Part shown: piece by piece, positions 11,767-23,981 of the stretch
Layout: each line of letters opens with the position of its first letter
How positions within the stretch are numbered: position 1 is the first letter of the stretch
From: Pratylenchus scribneri
Lineage: Eukaryota > Nematoda > Chromadorea > Rhabditida > Pratylenchidae
DNA length: 64,000 bases
Direction: 5' to 3'
NCBI GenBank assembly: GCA_030063045.1
Contig: JAQSEB010000047.1
Location: 2,356,001-2,420,000, forward strand
The notes under the pieces: generated by a model
The model's input: only the letters and a program-made list of their open reading frames with translations
Databases searched by the model: none
Told to the model about the DNA's origin: nothing
Made by a program: the position numbers and the translations under genes

Positions 11767-14696
11767 TCAAATAAAAAAGCAAGGATCCGGGCAACGTTGG
11801 ATGAATGTTTCGTAGTAGCCAGTTTGAACGCGCATTATTGTTGTGTGCACCGTAGATTTGTTCAACTATAAAAGAGGGAAATGAATTTTTCTTGAGGGCA
11901 AATTTGTAAATATATTTAGAAGGTGGTAAGGAAGAACTTGATTTTGGCCATAGCTCAATAAGAAGGTAGCCAATTTGGGAAGGCGATATGCCATTTGAAA
12001 GCCCTAAATGTCCTTTAATAAGTAGCTTTAATAATTTTTTGGCCACTTAAAATTTCATGAAAAAGCTAAACGGCTTTTCTTCAAAAAATTAGAGATTATT
12101 ATACTCAAAAGCATGTAACTTTTTTAAAAAGATAAATTTTATAAAAATTTTAACGCCACTTTATATAGGAAATATCGTGCTTTCAATTGAAATATCGCCT
12201 TCGCAGATTGGCTAAAGCTTCGCTGAGCTATCAACCAAAACTAATATTGGTACTCATTCGACGTTAGTTCAGTTGTCCCTTATCATTTTGGCCCATAACT
12301 TTGTGAGGCAATTATTAATTTTGGAAGGTTATATATCATTTTAATGCCTAAAATGTCCTTTAAAAAGTGGTTTAACTAATTTGGTGATAAATAAAATAAT
12401 TCGCTAAATAAACGGTTTTGCCTCTAAAAATAGGGGTTCATTATAATCAAAGACATATAAATTTTTTTAAAAAGAGAATTTTATAAAATTCTTTAAGCCA
12501 CTTTTTTGAAGATACTTTAGGCTTTAAAATGATATATTTCCTTCTCAAATTGGCCATTGCTTAGCGGAGATATGGTCAAAAGAATGCGTTTTCCCCTCCT
12601 AAATTTACCGTATTCTTTGATGAAAGCACTGCCATTAGCCCATCAATGCCAACGCGCAATGGCCCCAATTGTTCCATGCATTTTTGTGTACCCGCAATTG
12701 TGTCCAACAAATTTGGCTGTTTCCACCAATTTCTTTGCATCAAAAACCATGGCCTCTCGCTGATTTGGCCCAATTCCCTTTTGTCCGTTACGCTGGTGGC
12801 ATTTCGCATCAGTACAATGCCTTGGCCTGTCCGATTGCCGCCCAATGCCAAATAACAGCTGGACAACAATGGCACGGTGGACAGGTAATGTTTTGCCGTG
12901 TCAAAATCCTCGAATTTTTCCAACAAATTTCGTTGGGCCCAAAGGACGGGTGTTGGCATTGGAGTGGAGGAATTTTTGGGTGGCTCAATGATTCGGGCGA
13001 ACCAATGAAGCAATGGGGCAAAACTGTGATGCAGCTGGGAATTGATGGAGACACTGTAGCGATGAGGGCGCATTCCAGTGAATAGGCCTAAATGGCCAGC
13101 AAATGTGGTGCCAACAAATTGTGATTGGCCATGACGCGTGAAATTCAAATTGATTGTGAGCTGTTTAAATGGATGAAATGGATTTAATAAAGGAGTGGAA
13201 TATTGGTTAAATAATAGAGGGAATTAAGATGGCCAAAACTGCCAATTTCTTGATTAATTCCATCATTTATTAATGCCTAGAATTTGTGTTTTTTAATTTT
13301 GCATCAAAATTCGAGGCTTATAAATTTTGGCCTATTTATTTTGGCTTAAATATGGTTTCATTCCACAATATATATTCAGTAAAATAGGTTGAATATTGGA
13401 CTAAGTAAAACTAGAATTATAAGTCATAATTATGACGTTTTTGGCCCAAATTTTATAGAGAGAAATTGACATTTTTTGACAAGGTATATTTGAGTAAAAA
13501 CTAGATAATTCTTTTACCCATATCTCAACAAGGAAGCAACCAATTTAGGAAAACGTTACACCATTTGAAAGCGTAAAGTGTCCGCTAAAAAGTGGCGATA
13601 AAAATATTTATAAAATGGTCATAATTAAGACACTTTTTGGCTTAAATTTTAAAGGGAGAAATGGACATTCGTTGGCAAGTTTGAGAATAAAAACCTGGCC
13701 ATTCTTTTGGTCATATTTTAACAAGGAAGCAACCAATCTGGGAAGGCGATATATTATTTTAAAGCCTAAAGTGTCCGCTAAAAAGTGGCCATAAAAATAT
13801 TTATAAAATTCACATCCTTAAAAAGTTGCATGTCTTTGAATGAAATCCACCCACACCACCCACATTTTTGAGGAAAAGCCGCTTATTTTACAAATTATTT
13901 TAAATTTTCATTAAATCAGTTTGCCACCTTTTAGAGGACATTTAGGGCTTCCAAATGACATATAGCCTTCCAAAATTGGTTGCTTCCTTGTTGAGATATG
14001 GCCAAAAGAATGACCCAATGTAGCGGTCACATACCCCTCGCAACATTTCCGTCAATTTCCATTCATGCTTTTGCCAATCCCATCCCAATGCCATGCCAAA
14101 ATCCAGGTCACGGCCGTGCACAATTTCATCGTCCACCGAATTTTGGGCAATAATGCTGGTGCAAAGATGGGACATTTCATAGAACAAATTGAGGGCCACC
14201 AAATCGGGAATGGGCACGCCGGTCAAATGCGAAATTCCCTGAGGCAAAATTTGATGAATTTTTGATAAAAATGAAGGATTTTGCCTCAATTTCCTCCCTA
14301 TATGGGGAAGGAAACAAATTGACGTCGATTTCGGCCATTGCCAATTCAAACAAATTTATGCCAAATTGGCCAATCAACGAACGAAGCACAGCCTTCACCG
14401 CCAAAACCACTCGACGAATTTTTGTCCGAAATGGCCGATACGCTGGAATGAATCTGTGCCGTGGTGCCACGTCCAAATCAACGGTGCCCCATGGAGCCTA
14501 AAGAAATTAGATTCTCATTTTTAATATTAATTTTTATTGCCTTTTCCAAAGAATTTCTATTGAAATTTTCATCGTTCACCAAACATTCTGGCTCGAATTC
14601 ATTTGTTGGAAATGCTTCAAATTCTTTGGCATTTGTGCCAATGATGAATTGGAATGAAAGAATGAGTATTAGGGGTAAAAAGTTGGCAATGAACAT
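11767..14696 (-). CDS. asah-1: acid ceramidase (Ntn hydrolase)
   Basis: Lysosomal N-acylsphingosine amidohydrolase, cleaving ceramide to sphingosine and fatty acid. Five exons: 14696-14580, 14497-14285, 14238-14035, 13160-12609, 11865-11767; about 394 aa, matching the animal enzyme. A signal peptide starts MFIANFLPLILILSFQF. The autocleavage/catalytic Cys lies in HLCTSII (Cys about 136), followed by HGRDLDFGMALGW, TTFAGHLGLFTGM, LGGNRTGQG and a C-terminus with CPDPC. The intron 14239-14284 is GC-AG and gives the expected join EEIEGISHLTG. The segment that normally reads NER reads SINSQ, so a conserved active-site Glu is replaced. Two larger introns hold foldback elements. It converges with the fucokinase-like locus, 111 bp apart. 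Confidence 0.93.
11940..12240. mobile_element. foldback (MITE-like) element, copy 2
   Basis: About 300 bp, in the last intron of the acid ceramidase gene. The left arm has GGCCATAGCTCAATAAGAAG and GGGAAGGCGATATGCCATTT; the right arm is its diverged reverse complement, ending TTCGCTGAGCTATCAACC. Confidence 0.75.
12284..12577. mobile_element. foldback (MITE-like) element, copy 3
   Basis: A second, more diverged copy in the same acid ceramidase intron, directly following copy 2. It runs from TTTTGGCCCATAACTTTGTG to GGAGATATGGTCAAAAGAAT with the usual inverted arms. Confidence 0.7.
13511..14012. mobile_element. foldback element copy 4 with duplicated left arm
   Basis: A full copy at about 13703-14012 (arms GGTCATATTTTAACAAGGAA and TTGTTGAGATATGGCC), preceded at 13511-13625 by an extra left arm plus a duplicated linker. 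It lies in the acid ceramidase intron 13162-14034, only about 20 bp from the splice donor. Confidence 0.75.
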
Positions 14697-14797
14697 TTTT
14701 TTTATTTGGAATGAAGAGTGGTGTGAAAAAAGGGGGAATCAAAAGGAAAAGACGACGGAAGCACGGAAGAACATAGATCACCGCTCAAATCTCGATG

Positions 14798-14807
14798 CCT
14801 TTTTATA
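14798..14807 (-). promoter_or_regulatory. possible TATA box for acid ceramidase
   Basis: TATAAAAAGG on the minus strand, about 100 bp upstream of the acid ceramidase ATG. A GATA-type site (TGATAA on the minus strand, 14835-14840) lies just upstream. GATA sites are common in nematode intestinal promoters, but function here is inference. Confidence 0.35.
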
Positions 14808-15159
14808 GCATCATCCGTAACCATTTTAATTATTTTATCAAAGTTCAGCGATCGTCTGGCCAGAAGAAGGTGGCTGCGGTTGGAATGGCTGATTGCTGAT
14901 CTTTGCCAGACGGCTGGCAATCTGCAGAGCTGCTAAATGAATGATTTTAATATGTATTGCCTTTTTTTATCCCTTATATTCACATAAACATTACCATTAT
15001 TTGGGGAAATGGAATTGGATTATGAAGTATTAATAATAATTTTATAAAGTCGCGACCCAGCCATGTTTGACTCGGTGGGTTACATCCCATGTTGTCGTCT
15101 TTTTTGCTTAGGTTCTATTCCCAGCTTAGGAAGTTAATTTTTTTCAAAGAACTAGTCTA

Positions 15160-15890
15160 TAAACAGTTTTTGAAATTGAAATTTACTATAGTAAATCGAC
15201 CATTCTGAATCGAATAAGCCATGGCCGCGCCCCCGATTCTCAAAACTAAGTGAGTTAGAAACAACCAATAATTTCCCATGGAGTACTAGTTTATTTATAG
15301 GCCTAGAAAAGGGGCCTTGGTCCTATTCGTTCCTGTAATAGTATAGATTCTGAAATTAAAATTTTCCATACTAAATCGACTATTCTGAATTGAATAAGCC
15401 ATGGCCGAAAATCTGATTCTCAAAACTAAGAGAGTTATAATTATAACTATGGCCAAATTTGAAACTTGGCCATATTCATATTCTTGTTCCCACTAATGGC
15501 CAGTTTTTGAAATTGAAATTTTCTATACTAAATCGACCCTTCTGAATCGATTAAGCCATGGCCGAAAATCTGATTCTCAAAACTAAGAGAGTTATAACTA
15601 TGGCCAAATTTGAAACTTGGCCATATTCATATTCTTGTTCCCACTAATGGCCAGTTTTTGAAATTGAAATTTTCTATAGTAAATCGACCATTCTGAATCG
15701 ATTAAGCCATTGCTGAAAGCCTGAAATTCATTTATAATGGAGTTAGAACTATGGCTAAATAGGAATATTGGCCATATCCATATTTTTGTTATCGCTAATG
15801 GCCAGTTTTTGAAATTGAAATTTTCTATACTAAATCGACCCTTCTGAATTGAAGCCATGGCCGAAAACCTGATTCTCAAAACTAAGTAAG
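15160..15890 (+). repeat. ~150 bp satellite, 5 copies
   Basis: Five tandem copies of about 150 bp. Each carries TTGAAATTGAAATTTTCTAT, the motif AGTAAATCGACC and TTCTGAATCGA, then AGCCATGGCCGAAAATCTG and CTCAAAACTAAG. The first two copies are more diverged and spaced about 175 bp; the last three are close to identical. Confidence 0.9.
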
Positions 15891-16335
15891 TTAGAAACAA
15901 TTCTTTCTTTTTTTTATCGAATTCCCCTCTCCAATTATTTGAATTGGCGCCAAAAATTGTCATTATGAATTTTTTGGGATAAGATGTCTAAAAATTTATT
16001 TCTTTTTACCCTCCAATTTAATCATAGTCTCTCTCACAGATGCTTCCTTCTGAGCTTTTTGCTGCGGATTGATTTTTGTTATTTTGGTTGATCTTCGTGA
16101 ATTTTTATAGTTTTGACTACTTCAAATGATCAGATAAAAAAGGTATTAGGAAAATTATATTTTTAAGTTGTTTAATTAATTTTTTATTGGTTAATTCCAG
16201 TTCTACCATCCCATTTCAATTAATTAAGTAAGATTAGTACGTAGATAAAATATAATAATGAGTATGGCCATTTAATAAACCAATACTTTAAGCAATTTGA
16301 TAAAGAAAATAGAAAATACACTAATTGAATTGAAT

Positions 16336-17397
16336 ATGGCAACTGCACCAGCTGCGAACAAAATTCTTCTCAAATCAAACGACGAGGAAATCTTCGAAGT
16401 GGAGCGATCCGTGATCCGCCTCTCCACAACATTGAATACCATGTTTCAAGGTTTACATTTATAAATTTTCGCATCTCATTCTTTTCATTTAGACCTTGGA
16501 ATGGACCAGGATTCAGCCGACTCAATGCTCACTGACCCAATCCCATTGGCCAACGTGAACGGAACAATTCTGCGCAAGGTTCATCCGCAAATATAAAATG
16601 TTAAATGATTTATTATGTTTAGGTGATCGCTTGGTGCCAACATCATAAAGATGGTTTGTTTTATTTACTTTGTGGGAAATATAAATTGAAAATATCGAAA
16701 AGGTTGTAGTGGTTTCAGTGGTTTGGCCTAGAACCCTAAACTTTATAGAGAGCTTATCTTATAACCAATGTCAACGGATAGATCTCATCACGAGTCATGA
16801 CATGACGCATTATTAATTATGCTTTAACTTTGGGTTTAACCATTAAACCAAAACTGGTTTAAATCGTTTAATACCCTTTAATTTTGACCAAACCATAACA
16901 AATTATATACCATTCAATACGTCTTGACCAGCTCTATCCAATTTTGGGTATATGTTTTGGAATTTAGAGCATACTTATATGCATCCCTGATACTGGCCTT
17001 TGAGCAAAATAGAAACATTCAAATATGTCTAAACTTCTTATTTAAATCAATATTTTTTTTTTGTGGATCCACCAGTGAGCGATGACGCCGAAAGCAAAGA
17101 GCGCCGCACGGACGATATTCCCAGTTGGGATGTTGAATTCTTGAAAGTGGATCAGGGAACACTTTTCGAGCTAATCTTGGTTAATTTTCTACACATTTTT
17201 ACAAAAATAATAATTTATTTTAGGCTGCCAATTATTTGGACGTGCGCGGTCTGTTGGACGTTTCCTGCAAAACTGTGGCCAACATGATCAAGGGAAAATC
17301 GCCGGAGGAAATTCGTCGCACATTCAACATCAAGAATGACTTCACACCGGACGAGGAGGAGCAAATTCGCAGGGAGAATGCCTGGTGCGAGGATTGA
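16336..17397 (+). CDS. skr-1: SKP1, SCF ubiquitin ligase adaptor
   Basis: SKP1 links CUL1 to F-box proteins in SCF E3 ubiquitin ligases. Five exons: 16336-16450, 16493-16578, 16623-16653, 17076-17179, 17224-17397; about 169 aa, the usual size. The BTB/POZ-like N-terminus begins [16 protein letters not shown] with [14 protein letters not shown], then [10 protein letters not shown]. The C-terminal helices carry [40 protein letters not shown] and the invariant C-terminus ENAWCED. The third intron (422 bp) carries a dispersed repeat. A polyadenylation signal follows the stop. C. elegans has many skr paralogues; similarity to the canonical SKP1 tail favours skr-1/2. Confidence 0.95.
16715..16950 (+). 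repeat. dispersed GGTTTAAACC-type repeat, copy 1
   Basis: In SKP1 intron 3. Contains TTAAACCAAAACTGGTTTAA, CCCTTTAATTTTGACC and AAACCATAACAAATTATATA. The same blocks recur at 18.2, 31.5, 32.4, 40.8 and 53.2 kb, in both orientations. Confidence 0.75.
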
Positions 17398-17479
17398 TTG
17401 ATCACCGGCGGGCGGAATATGGACCAAAGAAATGATGACAATGAATGGAATTGGATGGAGGAATATTTTCTGATTATTT

Positions 17480-17485
17480 AAATAA
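17480..17485 (+). terminator. polyadenylation signal of SKP1
   Basis: AATAAA about 83 bp after the SKP1 stop codon. It is the first canonical hexamer downstream. Confidence 0.5.
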
Positions 17486-18044
17486 ATGACAACCCACAAA
17501 ATCAATCCAATTTATGCTGCTCTACTCTTAATGTTCCCTCTCCTATATAATGATGATGATTTTTCATTCCCCTGTCACCCGATTTTCTGTTTTATCTATT
17601 TAAATTCAAAAATATTTTTCTGATTTATTTTCGTGAATAAAATATTTACTCTTCAAAAAATTGTTGTTTTTTTTACTATTCAAAGGGTAAAAATAGTTAA
17701 GAGGAAATTCATAAATTTCTAAGGCCTAAAGGCTAGTTTTTTTTAATAATTTTAGATTTAATTCATTGACCGTTTTCTATTAAATTTATCCCTGGGTCTT
17801 TGTTGAATTTTAAAAATAATAAACAAATATTGGAATTAATTAAAATATTTATTTTCAATAAAATAAAATTGTTAAGTGATATGTGCAAAAATATGACAAA
17901 ATAAAATATGGTGGAAAAGTGGATGTGTGGGATTTATGTAATTTCACAAGGTTCAAACTTCAAATCAAATTGTATTCTTAATCGTAGCCGCCGGTAATTT
18001 TAATGGGATGGATGGCACAAATTATTGGAAATGTTCACATTCTT

Positions 18045-21000
18045 TCAAACAATTGTTCCCCTCGAATTGAATTGAATTTTGTAGATGCATTGCTTCAGCC
18101 GCCTCATTTGATTGACCAACATTTCCCCATAGACTCGATCATACCATTGGCTGGGTTTTCCTCTATAAAATGTGTGGTTTTGATTAAATTTTTATTATTT
18201 TATTTGCATTTTAAAGGGTCACAAAAAATATTGATATTATATAAGCCTTAATTTGTTATGGTTTGGTCAAAATTAAAGGGTATTAAACGATTTAAACCCA
18301 TTTTGGTTTAATGGTTCAAAACTATTCGAATTGGTTAAACCTAAACCAAAACATAATTAAAAGATACGTCAGGATGAGATTTATTGATTGAGACCGGTTT
18401 AAAACCAATGTTTTTGAGAATTTAGTATTTTTTTCGATTTTAATATTCCCTTATTAAATGCATTAAAAATTACCTTAAATCTAGCCTTGAAATATAATTC
18501 AGCTGGGAGGAATGGCCGGGGCACGTTTCATGGATCAAAAATTTGGATTCGAATACGCTGACCAAATTGTTGTTCAGCGACAATGAATGCCGGTCAATGG
18601 AACGAGGAATGATTGAACATTCAATCAATGAACAAATTGAATCCGCATCCAATTCACTGTATGTCCAGCGCCTTAAAATTTTGTAGAATTTATTGTTTTA
18701 ATTTTTTCTTATTTTTGGTAGATATTTTAATTAAAAAAATCAACTGACCTGGTCAAAAATGAATATTTGCATTTGGGATTGTCCACCGTTTTGGCATATT
18801 CAATTCGGATAATGTCGAAATTTTGTCCCGACGGTCCAATTCTCTTGCATTCCAACACATTTGGGTCGTAGGAATTCCTTGAAGAAAATTATTTTAATTA
18901 ATTAAATTTTAATTTAAAATTACCTGGATCGATGAATTGTATTCAAAATTAAATTGGATGGGGCGGCGATGGTCATTTGCACACGAAAACACTTCAATGG
19001 GATCATATCATTTTTGGTGGAGGTGAACAGCAAAGTTCCATCCGAAAAAACCCTCTTCAATTCCCAGCCTTTCCAATGGTCGAAATAATCCTTTAAAATA
19101 ATATAAAATTAATAAAAATTAAATAATTTTTACCTCTTTAAGTCGAAATAATTGACGCCTAAAATTCAAATGCAATTCTTCGGTGAATTCAAATTTTCCA
19201 TTCTTCAATGGCACACTCAAATCATGGCAATCATTCAATCCTTTGTCCACAATTCGTTGAACAAATTGCTTGGGTAATTTGCAAATTTGTTCCCATTCCT
19301 CAATCATTTTGGCCAAAATTCGTTTTATTCCCTCGTATGCATTCCGCTCTTTTTCGCCCGGAATTCCAATGGTTTTTCGTCTTCTGAAAATGTAGGAATG
19401 AATTTTTGAATTGAATAAAATTTTAAAAATTTTCCCAGAAATCAGAAAAAAAAATCATTTAGCTCGGAAGGGAATCGAACCGGCGACCCCTAGGTTGAAG
19501 ACCTGTGGACTAATCCACTCGACCAAACTTGCTTATGTAATTCGTTTGTTAAAAAAACAATTTTTAAGTGAATATTAATTTTCATATTTTTTGTTAATTA
19601 ACCTTTTCCTATAATAGAAAGAGAAAGAAATGGTGAATTTATTTCGTAAAAAATTAAGCCAAAATCTTTTAATTAAAGTAGAAATAATTGCTGAGATATT
19701 GGTGGCTAAATTTTTGTGAGGTAAAAAAAGTCCAAAATTCGGGGGTTTTAATAATTTTCTGTTTAATTACATTTTAATCTATCATTTCAATATTCATTAT
19801 TAGAATCTCCAGAGAGAAACTAAATTTTATAAAATTTAATTAATGGTTTAAAAATTTGACATTTTATAAAGTTTAGGCCGGAAAATTTATTTTAATAATT
19901 AAAAGTTAAAACTCACATCAATTTCCGTCCGAGGGTCCCACCAACTCCTCCTCCTACTCCATTTATCATTTTTTGTTCAGCTTGGGTGGAAAAATGGAAG
20001 AGGGAGGGCATCCAGCAAGTTGCCAAATTTTGTGCGCACATTTGATTGGTGCCGGAATGCCGGGAAATGCCTTTGAGGAATTTGAGCAAAATGAACAGTG
20101 CTTCGCGATTTTCGGCCGGCAGCAGGAGAACACATAAATGGAGGGCATGGAAATGGCATTCTGGAGGTAATTCGACCACCACATTTTCCAGCATTTTTGA
20201 GAGTCGATTTGTGAACAGGCATTCCGGCAGTTCACGAAAATAGCGTTTTAATGAATCGGCGAGGTCGTTGAGCTGGGAATCGTTGAGCAAATGCGATGGA
20301 ATTGGCTGGTTTGGTGTCAGTTTTGAGCAGAAATTCTGTAAAAAATTAAATTTTATAGAGAAAAATATTTAAATTTAGAAATAATTTTCATGTCAAAGAT
20401 AGTATTTTTAAACCTATAATAGAAATTGTTCCATTTTAAATTATTTTTTCGATTATATTTCATAAAAGGTGAATTGGTTTGATTTGTATGAGAGAATTCT
20501 GGAAGAATTGTAATTGCACTTTTATTTCCGGAAAGATTGAAATTGCACTTTTCTTTCCGGAAAGATTGAAATTGCACTTTCCTTTCCGGAAAGATTGAAA
20601 TTGCACTTTTCTTTCCGGAAAGATTGAAATTGCACTTTCCTTTCCGGAAAGATTGTAATTGCACTTTTCTTTCCGGAAAGATTGAAATTGCACTTTTATT
20701 TCCGGAATTGTAATTGCACTTTTCTTTCCGGAAAGGATTATAGGATTTATTACGGATTAGCATTAATCTAGTACTATATTTAATTTTCATTAAAGGAGTA
20801 GGCATATTAAATGGTCGCAAAAAAGGTGTTTTTTTGACATGAAAATTTGTTAATAATATTAAAAATGAACTTACTTTAATCTCAACAATTCGTGCTTGGC
20901 AACCTTTTGTGAAATTTGAATAAAATATATTTTAAAAAATATTATTAATCCAACCATTTTTGCGGAAAATGCCCTCAGCCAAATCCGCTTGTTCCCCAAT

Positions 21001-22357
21001 AAATTGCATAATGTCATGAATGAATTGAGGCAATGGACTGGCATCGACGCTTTCGGCCTGGATTTGGCCTAATGGAATTTTGTACAAGTTGTAATCGGCC
21101 GCCTGCTTCAATGAAACTGCCTCTGTTGTTTTTGTTTTGTTGCCTTCCGTCGAATTTTGGGCTGAAAAATGGCAAATAATTTTACATAAAATTTTTAAAA
21201 ATTACATTTTGTTCGAATTTGATGAATAAAACTTTGCAAATGTTTAATTTGAATTAGCCAACGAGGCGAATGTGTTGAAGGATTTGGGGAATATTTTTTG
21301 AACAGTTTGGTCAATTCAGTGAGCGAAATTTCATTCAAATAATCCTAAATAATATTTTTTAATCAATAAATTATTAATTTTGCCCACCATAATTAATGCA
21401 CTTTGATTGCCAATGTAATGTTCTTCGCTTTTGCCATTTGATGTTTCAAACAAATTTGTTGTTTTTGATGATGAAAGCGATGAACTCGAACAACTAAAAA
21501 TGTTTACATTAGCGCTTTTTCTTCTCTTTTTTAAATTTTAATTATTGTATTTCGTAAAGAAATTTACTATAAAATGCATAAAAATTTACTACCAAAACCG
21601 AAAAAATAACTTCCCATTAGCGGATTCGAACCTGGGACCTAAATTTTGCAAAAATTGAGGGTCCTCTTTTGCTCGAAAATTTTCAAAAAATTTTTTTCAT
21701 AATTTAGGTGATTTAAAATTGATAAAACCCACCTTCCATCATCATCGCAGTACAATGGAAATGGTCGAACAATTTGAAGGGAAATTGTTCTCCGGGTTGA
21801 TAAATTCCTTGGCGGTTGTTGTTGAATATTGTGATGGGGGAGAAGACCGTGAGATGGCATTTTGGTCGGTCGAATATTTTGAAGTGATCTCAATGCTTTT
21901 TTCTGTTGTTGTTGAAGATGATTTTGGCCATTCTCATTATGGTTAATATAGGCGGAAGTAGTCAGTAAATTATTATTTGATGATTGTTGTTGCCGTTGAA
22001 AGATGGCCGATTGATAGCAAGGATTGACCACATAAAGTGCTTTATCATCGCTGTTGATGGTGCTGGTTGATGGATGGAATGAAGAATATGGCACAGAATG
22101 ATGATGATTGTTGTAATCTTCATATATATGATGGTCGATTAATGGAGTTGAGCCGGAAATGGAAGAAAAGCCACCGTTTATGTTGTTGAATTCGGAAGTT
22201 GGCGAGATCAATGGACCGGAATTTGTTGAACTTTCAGAGGCTGCAATAATTGTTGAGGTGGAAATTGTTGTGGATTGTTCAAGGGAATTGGAGGACAATG
22301 AAGGGCTGAAATTTTTGATTTTTTAATGTTAAATAATCGATTGATTTACCTGAGCAT
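18045..22357 (-). CDS. RhoGAP-START protein (DLC1/STARD8/STARD13 type)
   Basis: A GTPase-activating protein for Rho with a lipid-binding START domain. Twelve phase-consistent exons: 22357-22350, 22305-21733, 21493-21388, 21344-21206, 21161-20955, 20903-20875, 20335-19917, 19383-19134, 19090-18924, 18877-18749, 18656-18474, 18162-18045; about 775 aa. The N-terminal ~230 residues are Ser/Asn/Gln-rich. The RhoGAP domain has the arginine finger in EGIFRKNG (Arg about 342), ADSLKRYFRELPECLF and LPAENREALFILLKFLKG, NLATCWMPSLF. The START domain spans about residues 500-770, ending GKPSQWYDRVYGEMLVNQ. No SAM domain is seen. The start is tentative because the first coding exon is only 8 nt (ATGCTCAG); an upstream start is possible. 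Confidence 0.88.
18235..18400 (-). repeat. dispersed GGTTTAAACC-type repeat, copy 2
   Basis: In the last intron of the RhoGAP-START gene, opposite orientation to copy 1: TTGTTATGGTTTGGTCAAAA, AAAGGGTATTAAACG, CATTTTGGTTTAATGGTTC. Confidence 0.75.
19458..19535 (-). repeat. tRNA-like element in intron
   Basis: The minus strand reads an A-box-like TGGTCGAGTGGATTAG and, about 30 bp later, a B-box GGTTCGATTCC, at tRNA spacing. The anticodon arm and acceptor stem do not pair properly, so this is a degenerate tRNA or tRNA-derived SINE head, not a called tRNA. It lies in an intron of the RhoGAP-START gene. Confidence 0.6.
20508..20740 (-). repeat. minisatellite with TTCCGGAA core, second locus
   Basis: Eight units of about 29 bp in the RhoGAP-START intron 20336-20874. 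On the minus strand each has GTGCAATT, a short AT-rich link and CTTTCCGGAAAG. It shares both the TTCCGGAA palindrome and the GTGCAATT block with the STAT-intron array. Confidence 0.9.
21605..21665 (-). repeat. tRNA-like 3' fragment in intron
   Basis: Minus strand: TTTAGGTCCCAGGTTCGAAT, with a clear B-box, preceded by ATTTTTGCAAAATTTAGG. The same block appears at 57.7 kb on the plus strand, so it is a dispersed family. Confidence 0.55.
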
Positions 22358-23981
22358 ATTTATTGTTGTTCTTGGATTGGAGTGATAAGCCAAAATAATT
22401 CATGAAATAGCACTGGTAATGATTGATGAGATAAACCGCAATGAATTTAATCAGCTAGACTAAAAATTTAAAAGATTAGCATTGTTTTTAATAAAGGTCA
22501 GTCAGTAAAAAATAAATTTATTGATAAATGTGGACTTTGGACGGAAATGGGAACGATTTTTTCAAGGTTTTTATTACTTTAATTTGTGTCAATTAAATAT
22601 TGATAAATAAAAGAATTGAATGTTTTATTCACGCGGTTTTTGAACTATTAAAAACCTTTTGGAGGCAGGAAAGAACAACGTGAATGATCAATAAAAATTG
22701 TTTAAAGATGATTCACAATTTCCTAATTTAGTGACCCAATAAAAAAAATTTTATTTTTGGGGTTTTAACAATGACAAAATAAATCAATTCAATTTCCGCA
22801 TAATAATAATTCATATTATTACATGCACTTTGAAGAGGATTTGTGCGGTTGAAGATTAGAAGAATTAGATAATGGAAACGGGAATAGGAGGAGGCGATGC
22901 GGCAAAGTGGGTGGATGAAATGTGAGGGAAAGGCTGGCGGCTATTGGCAGGAAAAGGCCACTTCGCTGATGGTGCGGTGGTGGTGGTGAATTTTATAAAT
23001 GGGAATAATTCATTGAAAGCCCCGCCGCAAACACCATTCCAGCCAGCCGCCCCCAATTTCCTCTTCCTCCACCTTCTCTTCCTCTTCATCATCCATTAAC
23101 GCATATCGGGAAGGTGAGGGTGGAAGGAAGAGGAAGGAAAGTTGAAGTAAACATTCCTCCGCTTCCGAACTGTGCGCTTTTCGTTCCTTTTACTTCATCA
23201 TCATCAGCCGCCGCACCAGATGATCATCCCATCGTCGTCGTTTGCATTTGGCTGATGAATGAAATTTGTCCTCCTCGCATTCTTCCTTTTATTCTTCTTC
23301 TTCTTCTTGAAGTCCCAGCACACCACACAATCTGTGCTGTTCTTCGTCGTCGCCGGCTCATAAAAATGAACGGCTCGATTGGGAGGCGAAAAGGAAATAT
23401 GGGGGAAAGTAGGGAAATACTTACAGAGATAAGCGCGACAAAGGGCCCCCTCAGCCTGTCGCGCTGAAAAATGTGCGACCATTTTGTATTTTCCCCCCAA
23501 TAATCCATTATCCTATTGATCGGCGCGGCAATTTGTTGAATGGGGACTAAAAAATGTGTGGGCACGATTGATCTTTTCGAGGAGGAATTGGGAAAAATTT
23601 TTTAGAGTTGACAAAATGTGCACAGGTTTAGTATTTAGTTTGTAAACTGCACCACTTAAAATAGGGGAAAATATTTGGAGAGGGTGCCCATGTGTATATT
23701 TTACGAGTGAGTGAAGAACAAAACAAATAAAAAATAGAAAAGAGTAGAAATCTCCACCATTTTGCAAGTTTTATTTACTGCACTTTTTATTATTTAAAAA
23801 CCATGGATTATTTATTAAATAATTTAGTCCGAATTTTTATTAAAAAAATAAAAATATTTAATAATTTTATTAAAATTTTTGTATCAAAAATTGGCAAATT
23901 AATTAACAATAATTTTATCCAAATTATTTATCAAAATATCCAATATCAAAAAATAATTGTTATATAAAAAAGAAAAGGTTA
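22358..23981. other. intergenic region, RhoGAP-START upstream / POLA2 downstream
   Basis: About 1.6 kb without a recognised gene. 22.9-23.5 kb is richer in G+C, with CTTCTTCTTCTT and CCTCTTCC runs, suggesting promoter or 5' UTR sequence of the RhoGAP-START gene. 23.76-23.98 kb is AT-rich. Confidence 0.5.

Larger units (their letters stand above)
14697..16335. other. divergent intergenic region, acid ceramidase / SKP1
   Basis: No coding region is recognised. The left 250 bp may hold the acid ceramidase promoter. The middle is a ~150 bp satellite (separate entry). A tRNA-like remnant may lie near 15045-15130 (GCGACCCAGCC, GGTTCTATTCCC), but it is too degenerate to call. Confidence 0.5.

Noticed and set aside
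19458..19535. A functional tRNA gene on the minus strand
   Set aside because: A- and B-boxes are present but the anticodon arm does not pair with a U33-containing loop and the acceptor stem fails.
22865..23565. Arg-rich ORFs between the RhoGAP-START and POLA2 genes
   Set aside because: No similarity recognised and both strands are equally open; better explained as GC-rich upstream sequence.
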